From Hemerocallis citrina (taxonomy: Eukaryota; Streptophyta; Magnoliopsida; Asparagales; Asphodelaceae), in NCBI GenBank assembly GCA_017893485.1, contig CM030366.1:181189981-181253980 (forward strand): DNA of 64,000 bases, read 5' to 3'. Positions 46,004 through 57,050 of the stretch are shown here, in pieces (the first letter of the stretch is position 1; each line of letters starts with the position of its first letter). Under the pieces are notes generated by a model. That model was not told the origin of the DNA. It made no database searches and was given only the letters and a program-made list of their open reading frames with translations. A program made the translations under genes and the position numbers.

Positions 46004-46528
46004 TTAACAGAGAGACTGAAGAATCGATCGCACAGTGGTGGAAGTGTAGTCACGAGCACCGCCGGAGCGAAAAATATTGATTCGCACATCGAACTGAGTG
46101 TGAATCATGGTCGTAAAGGCTTGGTAAATATCAGGAATCTCAGATCGTTGGCACATAAGAAACATACATGTGTAGCGAGTGAAGTCATCTATAATACTAA
46201 CATAATAGAGATAGCGTTTACTAGAAATTACAGAAGAGGGTTCCCATATGTCAGAATGAACAAGCTGAAAAACATGAGTGGAATGAAAAATGCTTTTATC
46301 ATTAAAAAGAATGGCTATGAGTTTTGCCAACTTACAACCCTGACAAATGAACAAATGTGTAAAAGAAAGACGGCCAAGGGCACCACTACAGGCTAAACTC
46401 TTTATCCGAGACTCACTAATATGACCTAAACGTATGTACAACAGATCGCCATCAGATGACATGACACCAGCAAAACTATAACACGAACCGTTGTATGAAG
46501 AAAATCTAGATAATATAGGCGACCGCAT
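46004..46528 (-). pseudogene. Copia GAG-preintegrase and integrase N-terminal fragment
   Basis: 174 codons open. RLGHISESRIKSL followed by CQGCKLAK makes the HHCC-type zinc-binding start of integrase (residues 33-70). LVHSDIWEPS and YYVSIIDDFTRY then represent the first part of the catalytic core, with the first Asp at HSD. The frame ends before the second Asp and the Glu. The missing rest of pol makes it non-functional. Confidence 0.85.
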
Positions 46529-48286
46529 CAGCTAGCACGATCAATCGTCTGACTGGTCTGCGGATCCTTTATAGAACAACTTAAATAATCGAAGGTAACG
46601 GTAAAGTCACTATTGCACAGAGTACTAACGGAAATAAGGTTCATGGATAAATGGGGAGTATAAAGAACAAAAGAGATTATGAGAGTGGGAGAACTAATAG
46701 AACATGTGACTGTAGTGAGAAGTACTGAGTCATCGGCTGTCTATAGTGATGGAGATTCAGAGAAAAGTACAGTGCAGTGCTAGTGGTGAGTAGTGTATAA
46801 TCACCAGTAAGATGATGTGATGCACCAGAATTTAAAATTCAAGAAAAAATCATACCAGGAGTAACAAAGAAAACAGGGGTAGAGGAGCCAACAGTGGCAT
46901 AATAACCCGAGAGATGGATTTCTAGCTGAGCGAGGAGATGCTAAAAGTTGGTCTAATCAACAGGAGATGGAAAAACCAGAGTAACGACCATGATAGGAGA
47001 TGTAGGGTAAGGAGGGCGGAGAGGGGGTAAACTATGTTGTTTTCACTGCTGCTGTACCTGAACTATAAGCTCTTGATGCTGGAAAAAGCAATCTGAATCA
47101 GAATCACCAACCTTCTAACAAGAGTTACAAAAGCGAAGACAACATGTGCGCCCTAAGTGGCCAATCTGTTTGCAAATAGTGCAAAGGTGACTGAGGCGAT
47201 CATGGTGAGAGGGGATGCAAGGATCGGGATGATGGTGACATTGTTGATGGTGTCAAGATCAAGATGTTGATGCTACTGCTGGTGTCGGGAGAAGAGAGGA
47301 GGCAAGGATCAGGATGGAGGCAGTGATCGGGATGAGGGCGACGATGCTGCTATTGTCAAGATGGGGATGAGGATGGCACTGCTGTTGCTGGCGTCAGGAG
47401 GATGGAGGAGGAAGGAGGCAGGGAAGAATGAGGTAAGCGGGAAGTCGATAGAGAAGGGAAGATACTGGCGAAACTGAGGCTCCATGGTGATGTAGGAGAA
47501 GTAGAACATGGTTACAAAATAAAATCTAATTTTTTTTAGTTTTATTTTTTTAAAGAAAATATCAGGATTTGATGGATTTCTGTTAGGGATTGGGATGAAA
47601 TGATTTGTTGGGGATGTGGGGATCAATATGGATTTAATGGATTTATGTTAGGATACGTTAAGGTTCGGGATTGATTTGAATCGGATTGAATCTACGATTG
47701 ATTTGGATTGGATTGAATATGTGATTGATTTGTATTTGGGAGCGGGATTTGGATTTGTATTGGATTTGGACTTGGATCTGGATTAGGATTTGCGAGTTGG
47801 AATGTTGGATCTAAATGGGATTGGATTTGTTTTTTGATATGGTGGATTCGGGGTTTCGGTATTGGATTTGGATTGGAGTCGGGTTTGGATTTTAGGGTTT
47901 TGGGGACTATGACCATGATGGAGAGGTCGACGAAGGGAAGACAACGGCAGAATCGAGGTGGGATTTGGCGGGGGGGAGGGGAGGCATTCTGGAGCGGGAT
48001 CAGAGAGCAAGGGAGGTCGACGGGATCTGGGAGCTATGGGAAGAGAAGTGGCGGGAGGGAGGTCGATGGGATCTGGGAGGTCAACGGGCTATGTGACGAG
48101 TGATGGATCTGGGAGGTCGACAGGCTCTGGGAGGAGCAACGAGATTTGGGAGTTCGACAGGAAGGTGTCAACAGCGGGAGGGTAGCGACGAGAGGGGAGG
48201 CATCGACGGCGGGATGTAGATGATGATGGGTGATTAGGTTTGGGGTTTGTGATTGAATTTGAGATCTGGATTAGGAATTAGGGTTT

Positions 48287-48298
48287 GCTATGATACCA
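48287..48298 (-). promoter_or_regulatory. Copia primer-binding site
   Basis: TGGTATCATAGC on the minus strand, adjacent to the presumed 5' LTR end, close to the initiator-tRNA-Met complement. Confidence 0.75.
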
Positions 48299-48302
48299 TA
48301 TT

Positions 48303-48452
48303 AGGTTAACAGAGAGAGATGAAGAGAAAAGATGATTGATTATTATTGGGTACTAAGAACAGTATATATAAGAGTATAAGTACAATCTCCACCACATATA
48401 TCTAACAGTATGTCCAACGAGAAATCTAACAAACTAACAATATATCTAACAT
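48303..48452 (-). repeat. Copia 5' LTR
   Basis: Short LTR containing TTATATATA and a CT-rich end. Two candidate starts (48407 and 48452) both read TGTTAGATATAT. Confidence 0.55.
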
Positions 48453-48977
48453 CCTTCACCACCCACCTCCCCCGAAATCACCAGTCGCTTGGACTTCCAA
48501 ACACATTCCACAACCTTCTTCTTCTCCCACTTCTTGATACCCCCTTCGAGACCACCTCCTCATTACAAGCAGCCTCACCCAATCCATCCTTGAAATTTTC
48601 AGTTGAGCCCCTTCTCCAAATTTAATGGTAATCTTAATAAGAAATTGATGAGGGAAATGGATTCATAAGCAACAACATTGAAATCACCAGTACAATTATC
48701 TCTCCTAAATATAATTGAGAATTGAGAGGAAAAGAGAGAATTTAACACCTTAAATCCTAGAAATGGAATTGGGTTTATTTAGAAATGGATTGTTGGGAAG
48801 GTTAAGAATTGGTCATTCCCAAAATCTATTGATCAGATTGATGGAGGAGATGAATGGCAATGGTCAAGAAAGGAAGGAAGCAGCAATGGATGAGGTAGTT
48901 GAGAATGAGGGGTCGGTTGGTAGAGGTGGCAGTGGTGATTGCACAGAGTATGTGTGGAGGTGGAGGGACATGGTAGC
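48453..48977. other. Unassigned sequence inside the composite element
   Basis: Low gene content. A 91-codon ORF (48763-49038) has no domain I know. Inverted partial similarity to 45860-45990 is weak. Confidence 0.35.
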
Positions 48978-49727
48978 TAGGGCACGAAAGATTTGCTCTT
49001 TCTGTACTGACCCACTTAGAAAATATTTGGGGGTCTGACCGTCTTTCGAAAACAAGTAGGGGTCTGACATAGTTTTGGACACATCAAATATAAGCTTACG
49101 CGGTTATTTTCAATAACGGCATCATTTTACATTTTTTTTTGGATGCCATTATTTGGAGTAACGGCATTAGTATATTTCTCATACGAGCGTGAATCTTCTG
49201 ACTTGGAAAAAATTCTAAGTGTTGAAACAATTATAAATAATATTGTTATCCCCAAGAACGACATTCGAATTACTGATGCCGTTATTAGAGATAACGGCAT
49301 CAGTTATAATAAAATGAACTGTTGTCGCTGTTCCAAACAAATGCAACACTTCATTTTATTATAACTGATGCCGTTATTTCCAATAACGGCATCAGTAATT
49401 TGAATTCCGTTCTTGGGGATAACGGCATTATTTATAATTTGTTTCAACACTTAGAATTTTTTCCAAGTCAGAATATTCACGCTCGTAGGAGAAATATATT
49501 GATGCCGTTACTCCAAATAACGGCATCCAAAAAAAAATTAAAATGATGCCGTTATTGGAAATAACAGCATATAAATAACATATGCTGTTATTTTCAATAA
49601 CGGCTTATGCTGACGTGTCCAAAACTGGATTAGATCACTAATTGTTTTCGAAAGTGGGTCAAACCCCCAAATATTTTCAAAATGTGGGTCAGTACGACAA
49701 AAATTTCCTAGGGCACTGACTGATGAT
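48978..49727. mobile_element. Foldback (inverted-repeat) element 3
   Basis: Nearly perfect inverted repeat centred near 49335. The outer tips GTACTGACCCAC (49009) and GTGGGTCAGTAC (49692) pair, and the arms match inward almost to the centre. The arms contain repeated GATGCCGTTATTTCCAATAACGGCATC-type words in at least eight places. No coding capacity. Confidence 0.75.
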
Positions 49728-49848
49728 TTAGGGCAGAGTTAAAATGAAACCTATCGTGTAAAACTTAACGGGGCCTAATGTCGGATGCTATTTGTGCTAT
49801 TTGGGTATACATATATCGACTTTGGGTGCTGTTTGATAAATATGATAA

Positions 49849-50960
49849 GAGCATCCTCAGTCATCTGCTATATATGCATTTTATGCATGTTTGAGCGATT
49901 ATAGCGTTGTGGTCGTGTGGCATTTATGCATATTTTAAGGTTTTCCTACTACAATAGACTGGTATATTTGAGAATGGGTAGCAATATGCATAATATAAGG
50001 AACGAAATATACATAATATACAGAGCGAAACATTATAATAAACATGATGTTTCATCCAATGATATTGTGTAATTTCAAAATTAAAAATCAACCGAGAATA
50101 ATCCCAATTTCTTTTTTTTTAAACTAAAAATTTAGTTAGTTGATTAGGTGATTAATTAGTTTAATTAGGTATTTAGTTAGATAATAAGGTAAATAATTAG
50201 TTAAATAATTAACATTAGTTCTAATTAATCACAAAAAAAATTTGAAAAAATTATCTTATTAGTATTTTGTTTCGTCCGTTCGTTTTTTTCCGACAACTTT
50301 GCTATATTTTGTCATTTTTTACTGCAGCAAAATAATTAATTGTTATTTCTATTTATCTATATATGCATTTTTTAGCTCTCATAAGAGCATCCATTATCGT
50401 TTGCTAAATATGCAAAATATGCATTTTTAGCAAACGACACTCCACTATTGTTCGCTATATATGCATATTTGGCAATGGAAGTAAACAGTAGATTTCCAAA
50501 TATAGCGAACCGATTTGGCAATTGCTAAATATAGAACACGGACGATCTTCTTCCGTCTTATTAAAAAAATTTATTTTAATATGGACGGATCTTCAGTCTT
50601 ATTAATTTTTTTATTTTAATATGGACAGACGGAAGATCCATCTACTTTTTTAGAAATTTTTTCAAAAATTACGAAAATTCCATTCATATTTACGAATTTG
50701 CCATTTAAAAAAATTTTTAAAAAAAATGCTGGACGAAGGCACTTCTTTATTTTGGTTTTCTTTCAATATTTACAAAAATTCCATCATCTTATTTACGAAA
50801 ATGCCATTTTCTTAGTTTTTTATTCTTTTTTTAAAAAAAATTTGGCAAAAATTTGGCTCGAACGATAGCACTGTAGTGCTATCCCTTCATTGCTATTTGC
50901 GAAATGTCAAATATGTATTTTTAATAGCAACGATAGTGAATGCTCTAATGGTGGATGCTC
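49849..50960. mobile_element. PIF/Harbinger-type MITE 6, outer
   Basis: Left end GAGCATCCTCAGTC with TAA before it (49846-49848). Right end GGTGGATGCTC with TAA after it (50961-50963). It is interrupted by an inner MITE. Internal words include GAAACATGATGTTTCATCC (50030), shared with MITE 3. Confidence 0.7.
50385..50945. mobile_element. PIF/Harbinger-type MITE 7, nested in MITE 6
   Basis: Ends GAGCATCCATTATCGTTTGC and GCAACGATAGTGAATGCTC are inverted, with TAA on both sides (50382-50384 and 50946-50948), 561 bp. The internal word is GGACGGATCTTC. Confidence 0.8.
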
Positions 50961-51054
50961 TAACTTCGGATATTATTTAGGAATTAGACTGTCATTTGTT
51001 TCTTAACCCTCAGAAAAAGTAATCTTACAGGCTGGTCAGCAACTATTTCAACTA

Positions 51055-51227
51055 GAGTAATGCTACATCCACTACCAATTTCACTATATTTCACTTCACT
51101 ACCTTAGGTCGTACACTCCAATAGGTAGAGGAAGATAGAGTAGGTGGGGGAACTCTCTAATAGAAGTATGCCACTTAAGATAGTGAAGAAAATGGTAGTG
51201 AAATTAGTAGTGGCTAAATCATTACTC
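51055..51227. mobile_element. Short MULE-type MITE, 173 bp
   Basis: Long inverted ends GAGTAATGCTACATCC and GGCTAAATCATTACTC, with an exact 10-bp duplication ATTTCAACTA (51045-51054 and 51228-51237). Duplications of 9-10 bp fit Mutator-like elements. Confidence 0.8.
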
Positions 51228-51377
51228 ATTTCAACTAATACTAAGTTGTAATTTTTTGACTCATAAATGAGAAGCTTCATTTATTATGGAAGAATTCTGA
51301 ATGGCTGCGCTATTAATTATTTTTAGAATAATGCCATACCCGAACTCTTATACAACAACAAAAATTCAATAGATTCT

Positions 51378-51962
51378 TGATATGGGTCAGAAATAGCGTG
51401 GTCCATCCTGGGCCGCTGGATCCCCTTAGAGATGCGCGTCCAATCTGATTCTTCTGATCTGCCACGTCAGCACCGGAAAACCGCCCGGAGCTCTGCCACG
51501 TCAGCCCGGAAACCGCTCCGGCGTCTGCCACGTCAGCTTTATACCGCCCGGCTTTTCCACCGCTTCAGCCATTCGGGTAACAGGGTCCGGCCTAGCCCCA
51601 AACGGGTCTGGACCCGATTAGCTTCCTCTATAAATACCAGACCCTCCCCCCTGTTTACAGGTAATCAATCTTTTCTCACCAAAACCCTAGTTACTGTTAC
51701 TCTTATCTTAAGTGACTGACTAGATCGTCGGAGGGTCTGCCACCGGAACCAACCCCGGTGTTTCTAGACCATCTGCAGGTACACAAGACCTCGGATCCGA
51801 GCCCTCTGATCCGAGCCCAGCACCCACCTCACTCTCAGCCTGTCGCAGGTACCGCTCGGCCAGCCGAGGGTCGTCTGATTAGTAGCTTTCTCCCTCAAAT
51901 ACAAATCGAGTAAGAACTCACACCTGGTGCATCCACACGCCTCACAGAAACAAACCGCATCA
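51378..51962 (+). repeat. 5' LTR of the Tat element
   Basis: Proposed from TGATATGGGTC to CCGCATCA, just before the primer site. It contains CTATAAATACC (51629-51639) as TATA box. GTCTGCCACGTCAGC-like phrases repeat at 51459, 51494 and 51525. The left boundary is provisional because the 3' LTR is missing. Confidence 0.55.
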
Positions 51963-51964
51963 GG

Positions 51965-51983
51965 TTGGCGCCGTCTGTAGGAA
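51965..51983 (+). promoter_or_regulatory. Tat primer-binding site
   Basis: TTGGCGCCGTCTGTAGGAA two bases after the LTR. TGGCGCCG is the usual start of the primer site in Tat and Athila elements. Confidence 0.75.
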
Positions 51984-52040
51984 CTACTTCGGAAGCCGAC
52001 CCGAGCCCGACCGCCAAGGTACCTCAGCAGCCGAGCTCTC

Positions 52041-54183
52041 ATGGCCCCCAAAGCCAAGAATGCTGCTACCTCCGCACCCCAGAGGGACTTGCCCCCGCCG
52101 TTTGCCATCGTCGAGCCACGCGCATCTAAGCAAGGGGCTCCCCTTCAGGGGCCCCAGAAGAGCGCCACTCGTCCATTCTAGCCCGACCTGCGAAGGGTAA
52201 TCATCAACCGGCAGGTTAGTCGCAGTGGGGGGAGGGCCGCTTCCAACTCGGCCCCGAACCATCCTAGACCACCGCCCGATGGACGGAGGCCAGCACTCAG
52301 CCGCGTCGGAAGGCAACCTTCAGACCGACCAAACCGGGTCGACGGAGCCCCAGTCACTCACCAGGAGTTCCAGGACTTCCGAAGGGAAATTCTTGGGGCT
52401 CTCCGACAGGCCCCCAGGGAAGAAGTCCGCCATTCCCTAACCTAGTCGGACGCCGAGGCAAGCGTGTCCCGCCCCTCAACAATCCCACCGGAGGATGATG
52501 GCGAACTCCTAAGACGCCTCCAAGAAATGGAGGATCGCATCGATCACATAGGCGACGGTGGCCAAGGAGCGGCTCAGGGGTACAGACCTATCCGACCTCC
52601 TTTCTCCGCCCTCATCCTCCAAGCGGAAATACCTCGGAATTTCCGACCACCTCAGTTTGAGACATACGACGGCGAAGGGGATCCTGCTGATCACATGGAG
52701 GGCTTCAAAACCCTGATGATGATTCACAGCGCTTAGGATCCCCTGCTGTGCCGAGCCTTCCCTGCCACACTCCAGGGTCAGGCTCGGAAATGGTTCTCTA
52801 AACTAACTCCCGGCTCCATTTACTCCTTCGACCAACTTGAGGGCAATTTCCTGGCCCACTTTGTCACCAGCCGGAAGGCCGAAAGGACGAGTGCATCTTT
52901 ACTCGGACTCAGGCAGATGGAGGGAGAGTCACTCAGAGTGTTCGTCCGGAGGTTCACCTCAGAGGCAAGGTCGGTTTCATCCCTAGATCCTGGCGTCGCC
53001 TCCGCGGCCTTTCGGCACAATGTCCGTCACGGACAGCTGAAGGCTTCTCTGGTGAAGAAACCCCCCATAGATTTTCCCGACCTCCTCAACAGGGTCGAAA
53101 AGTACATTAGGGCGGAAGAGGCCCTGAACCCCGAAGATTTCAGGGAGGTCGCTGGGAAGGGAAAGCGGAAGGCCGAAGAAGCCGAGTCACCAAAAAAGAC
53201 ACCAAGAGACGCGGGTGCCCTGAAGAAAGCCCCGCCGGTCCCTCGCTTCGAGAGGTATACCCCACTAACCCAAAATGTGTCCTCCATACTCCTAGCAATC
53301 GAGGACAGGGACCTCGTCCAGTACCCCCCTCGCCCGTCGAACAATACCAGTAAGAAAAGGGATCAGCGGTTCTACTACCGCTTCCACCGGGACAACGGGC
53401 ACGACACGGATCACTGCCGCACCCTGAAAGACGAGATCGAGGCCCTCATTCAACGAGGGTACCTTCGGGAGTACAAGCGAGACGAAGCTCGGGGGCAGAG
53501 GGACACGAGGAACAGGAGAACCCCACCTCCTCCTCGAACTCCCCTGCAGCTCCTCGAACGGGAGCATGAGCTCGAGGAGCTTGACGGCCAAGCCATATTA
53601 CACTGCGTCCACGGGGGGCCCATGGGAGGGGAGTCCAACACTTCCCGCAAGGCGTTCATCCGGGATGTCAACGCCGTCCAAGGACCTCTCCCCCCTCAGA
53701 TTCAACAACTCCCTGTCTCCTTCTCAGGAGAAGACCTGGAGGGGGTGCAGCTCCCGCATTGCGACGCCCTCGTTATCAATCTCAGCATGGCAAATTTCGA
53801 GGCTCGGTGGATCCTTGTAGATAACGGGAGTTCGGTCAACATCCTGTTCCTCGAAGCGTTCGAGAACCTAAAGCTGAACCGTAGCAAGCTCAAGCCGGCA
53901 GGGTACACCTTGCACGGATTTTCGGGAGTCCCGGTGACGATCGAGGGGATCGTCAGGTTGGACGTCACGGCGGGTACGACCCCAAACCGGAGAACCGAGT
54001 CTATGGACTTCATGGTTGTCAATGTCAAGGCAGCCTACAATGCAATACTCGGTCGTCCGGGCCTTTGCTCTCTCCAGGCTGTCCCCTCGACCTATCACCA
54101 GAAGATGAAGTTCCCTACCAGTACCGGAGTAGGGGTGGTCCGGGGGAACCAGGAAGCTGCCCGCTCAAGCTATATGACAGCAA
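52041..54183 (+). pseudogene. Tat gag-protease polyprotein, three in-frame stops
   Basis: One frame from the ATG at 52041 through gag and protease, broken by TAG codons at 52179, 52443 and 52734. The gag core runs from PRNFRPPQFETYDGEGDP (about 52630) through the helical SLRVFVRRF region. The zinc-knuckle region reads YYRFHRDNGHDTDHC, with the first Cys of the usual YCRFHRDHGHDTEDC changed to Tyr. The protease active site VDNGSS lies near 53818, followed by the ILGRPGL block near 54043 and the KFPT...VRGNQ block near 54110. Coding for reverse transcriptase should follow, but sequence jumps at about 54183 directly to RNase H. Gag would package the RNA and protease would mature the polyprotein. 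Confidence 0.85.
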
Positions 54184-55876
54184 TCGGGAGTGGCGTGTTT
54201 CCCCTCGACGCCGTGGTTTTCTTCTCCAATATTGCCTCCGCCTCAACTTCCCGGCCTCCATCAACGAGGCCGAGTACGGGGCCATGATCGCCGGACTCAC
54301 CCTGGCACATCAGGCCGGAGCCAGACAGATCAGGGCTTTTAGCGACAACCAGCTCGTAGTCAACCAGATCACCGGTGAATATGAGGCCCGAGACGATCGC
54401 ATGGTTCGGTACCGAGCTGTAGTTCAACGCCTACTAACGTCCTTCGACGAGTCGGCTATTCTGAGGATCCCCCGAGAACAGAATGTCCAGGCTAACGCCT
54501 TGTCAAAACTGGCTTCCTCTTCCTTCGAAGGTCTCGACCGCACGGTCCTGATCGAAGTCATGTTAAAACCAAGCATCGATATCCCGGAGGTCCTGTGCAT
54601 TAAAGACGGAGCTCCCCCCAAAGACTGGACCACTCTTATTAGGCGATTTCTCGTCAATGGAGAGCTCCCCGAAGATCGAGCCGAAGCAAGAAGGGTCAGG
54701 GCCCGAGCAGAAAGATTCACAATAATCGACTCGACACTCTTCAAAAGGTCATACACTACCTCGGATGGCCGACCTTATCTCCGCTGCCTCACTCCCGATG
54801 AAGCCAAGTATGCTCTCAAGGAACTACACGAGGGGATCGGCAGATGCCACATGGGAAGTCGCTCGCTCGCACGAAAGGCTTTGAACCACGGGTACTACTG
54901 GCCCACCATGTTGCAGGATGCTCTAACCCTTGTCAAGAAATGTGGCCCCTGTCAAAGATTCTCACCCATCAAAAGGGCTCCGCAAGCAAACCTCCGGTCC
55001 ATGGCCAGTCCAACCCCCTTTGCAATATGGGGAATGGACCTGGTAGGCCCCTTTCCAAAAGCAACAGGGCAGCGAAAGTTTCTTATAGTAGCCATCAACT
55101 ACTTTACAAAATGGATCGAGGCAGAGCCGTTAGCAACGATCACCGAGCAACAGACTCAACAATTCTTCTGGAAACACATTGTCTGTCGGTTCGGGATCCC
55201 TCAAGTACTCGTCACGGACAATGGGACCCAATTCGCGGGTAAGCATTTCTGCAAGTTCTGCGAAGATCTCGGGATCCAGCAACGCTTCTCGTCAGTATGT
55301 CATCCCCAGTCCAACGAACAAGCGGAGAACGCAAATCGACAGATCCTCGACGGACTCAAGAAGCGACTCGATAATTCCTCCAAGGGGTTATGGGTCGACG
55401 AACTGCCAAGTGTTCTCTGGGCCCACCGAACGACGAAGAGGATCCCTACGGGGGAGTCACCTTTCAATCTGACCTACGGAGCAGAGGCCGTCATTCCCCT
55501 GGAAATAGGGATCCCCTTTGCTCGGATCATGGCCTTCGACGAAGCGAGCAACTCCTCACAGCTACGAGCCGACCTGGATCTCATTGACGAGGTCAGGGAG
55601 AAGTCGGCCATTAGAAGGAATATCTACCAGCAAAGGATCGAGAGGTTCTACAACAAGAAGGTGTGCCCAACCGACATTAAACTCGGAGACCTTGTCCTCT
55701 GCAAACTCGTGGTATCCAACCCCGGCCAGAAAAGAAAGTTGGCACCAAACTGGGAGGGCCCTTACAAGGTATCAGAGGTCGTACGACCGGGCACCTATCG
55801 CCTGACCAACGCCGACGGCAAGCGCATCAAGAGGCCCTGGAATGCGGAGCACTTGATTAAGTTCCTAAGAGAGTAA
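54184..55876 (+). CDS. Tat RNase H (partial) and integrase, long intact frame
   Basis: An open frame of about 560 codons ending at 55876. The RNase H part starts in mid-domain (LNFPASINEAEY, 54244) and continues through the SDNQLVVNQI block; the first catalytic Asp segment is lost. Integrase follows: an HHCC zinc-binding part ending CGPCQRF (about 54940), catalytic MDLVGP (55036), TDNGTQF (55217) and NEQAEN (55314) supplying D, D and E, and a C-terminal domain with GPYKV and RPWNAEHL. No chromodomain, as in Tat elements. A frame change near 54190 separates it from gag-protease. The integrase would insert the cDNA; with the missing reverse transcriptase it could only act for other elements. 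Confidence 0.85.
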
Positions 55877-56047
55877 CCTCCATGTAAAATATAATGATTG
55901 TAATCGGCACGTCGTGCCTAGTGTTTTGTAAAATCCTGTAAACGGCACATCGTGCCTAGACTTTTTGTAAAGCCCATATATTGTAAACATGCCAGCTTTC
56001 TTAAAACAAGCTCATGACTCCAAAGTCTTGTAAAATGAGGAAAACCA
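55877..56047 (+). other. Spacer after integrase
   Basis: Contains the phrase CGGCACGTCGTGCCTA twice (55907 and 55944, with one difference), a short palindrome, before the 54-bp array. Confidence 0.5.
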
Positions 56048-57020
56048 CCTAGGACTCGGCGCCCGGATAAAAGCGCGAGCCCAACAGGCTTATCTTACAA
56101 GCCTAGGACTCGGCGCGCGGATAAAAGCGCGAGCCCAACCAGCTTATCTTACAAGCCTAGGAGTCGGCGCTCGGATAAAAGCGCGAGCCCAACGGGCTTA
56201 TCTTACAAGCCTAGGACTCGGCGCGCGGATAAAAGCGCGAGCCCAACCGGCTTATCTTACAAGCCTAGGACTCGGCACGCGGATAAAAGCGCGAGCCTAA
56301 CCGGCTTATCTTACAAGCCTACGACTCGGCGCTCGGATAAAAGCGCGAGCCCAATCGGCTTATCTTACAAGCCTAGGACTCGGCGCTCGGATAAAAGCGC
56401 GAGCCCAACGGGCTTATCTTAGAAGCCTAGGACTCGGCGCGCGGATAAAAGCGCGAGCCCAACCGGCTTATCTTACAAGCCTAGGACTCGGCGTGCGGAT
56501 AAAAGCGCGAGCCCAACTGGCTTATCTTACAAGCCTAGGACTCGGCGCTCGGATAAAAGCGCGAGCCCAACCGGCTTATCTTACAAGCCTAGGACTCGGC
56601 ACGCGGATAAAAGTGCGAGCCCAACAGGCTTATCTTACAAGCCTAGGACTCGGCGCGCAGATAAAAGCGCGAGCCCAACCGGCTTATCTTACAAGCCTAG
56701 GACTCGGCGCTCGGATAAAAGCGCGAGCCCAACTGGCTTATCTTACAAGCCTAGGACTCGGCGCGTGGATAAAAGCGCGAGCCCAACCGGCTTATCTTAC
56801 AAGCCTAGGACTCGCCGCCCGGATAAAAGCGCGAGCCCAACCGGCTTATCTTACAAGCCTAGGACTCGGCGCCCGGATAACAGCGCGAGCCCCACCGGCT
56901 TATCCTACAAGCCTAGGACTCGGTGCCCGGATAACAGCGCGAGCCCCACAGGCTTATCTTACAAGCCTAGGACTCGGCGCCTGGATAACAGCGCGAGCCC
57001 AACAGGCTTATCCTACAAGC
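56048..57020 (+). repeat. 54-bp tandem array, 18 units
   Basis: Units of exactly 54 bp start CCTAGGACTCGGCG at 56048, 56102, 56156 and so on, with a few substitutions each. Because 54 is a multiple of three, the array stays open in more than one frame and encodes 18-residue repeats. These are more likely a by-product than a protein. Such arrays between integrase and the 3' LTR are typical of Tat elements. Confidence 0.95.
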
Positions 57021-57050
57021 TTAAGGTTCGGCGCTCGGAGCACAACAGGC

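Larger units (their letters stand above)
46003..48452 (-). mobile_element. Ty1/copia remnant, minus strand
   Basis: On the minus strand: an LTR of about 105-150 bp (48452 or 48407 to about 48303, starting TGTTAGATATATG), a tRNA-Met primer site (48298-48287), low-complexity gag sequence, a gag zinc knuckle (CTICKQIGHLGRTC, about 47170-47127), and a GAG-preintegrase plus partial integrase ORF (46528-46004). The rest of pol and the second LTR are absent. Sequence at 46003-46020 resembles the last 18 bases of the LTR, suggesting an internal deletion joined pol to the 3' LTR end. Confidence 0.75.
45608..51032. mobile_element. Large composite element with long inverted ends
   Basis: The left arm (about 45608-45800) pairs in reverse complement with the right arm (49735-49848 continuing at 50961-51032). 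The phrase AGCACCCAAAGTC at 45702 pairs with its partner near 49820. AACAAATGACAGTC-like sequence occurs at both outer parts. The right arm is split by MITE 6 (49849-50960). Inside lie a copia remnant, gene-like low-complexity sequence and foldback 3. No transposase was seen. Exact ends and target duplication are not fixed. It could be a MULE-type element or a chance pair of inverted repeats of one family. Confidence 0.5.

Noticed and set aside
54065..54190. ATG at 54065 as start of the RNase H-integrase ORF
   Set aside because: The first 40 codons are the protease gene read in the wrong frame. True RNase H sequence begins after about 54184.
56048..57020. CRISPR-like array
   Set aside because: Units are contiguous 54-mers with no unique spacers, in a plant retroelement.
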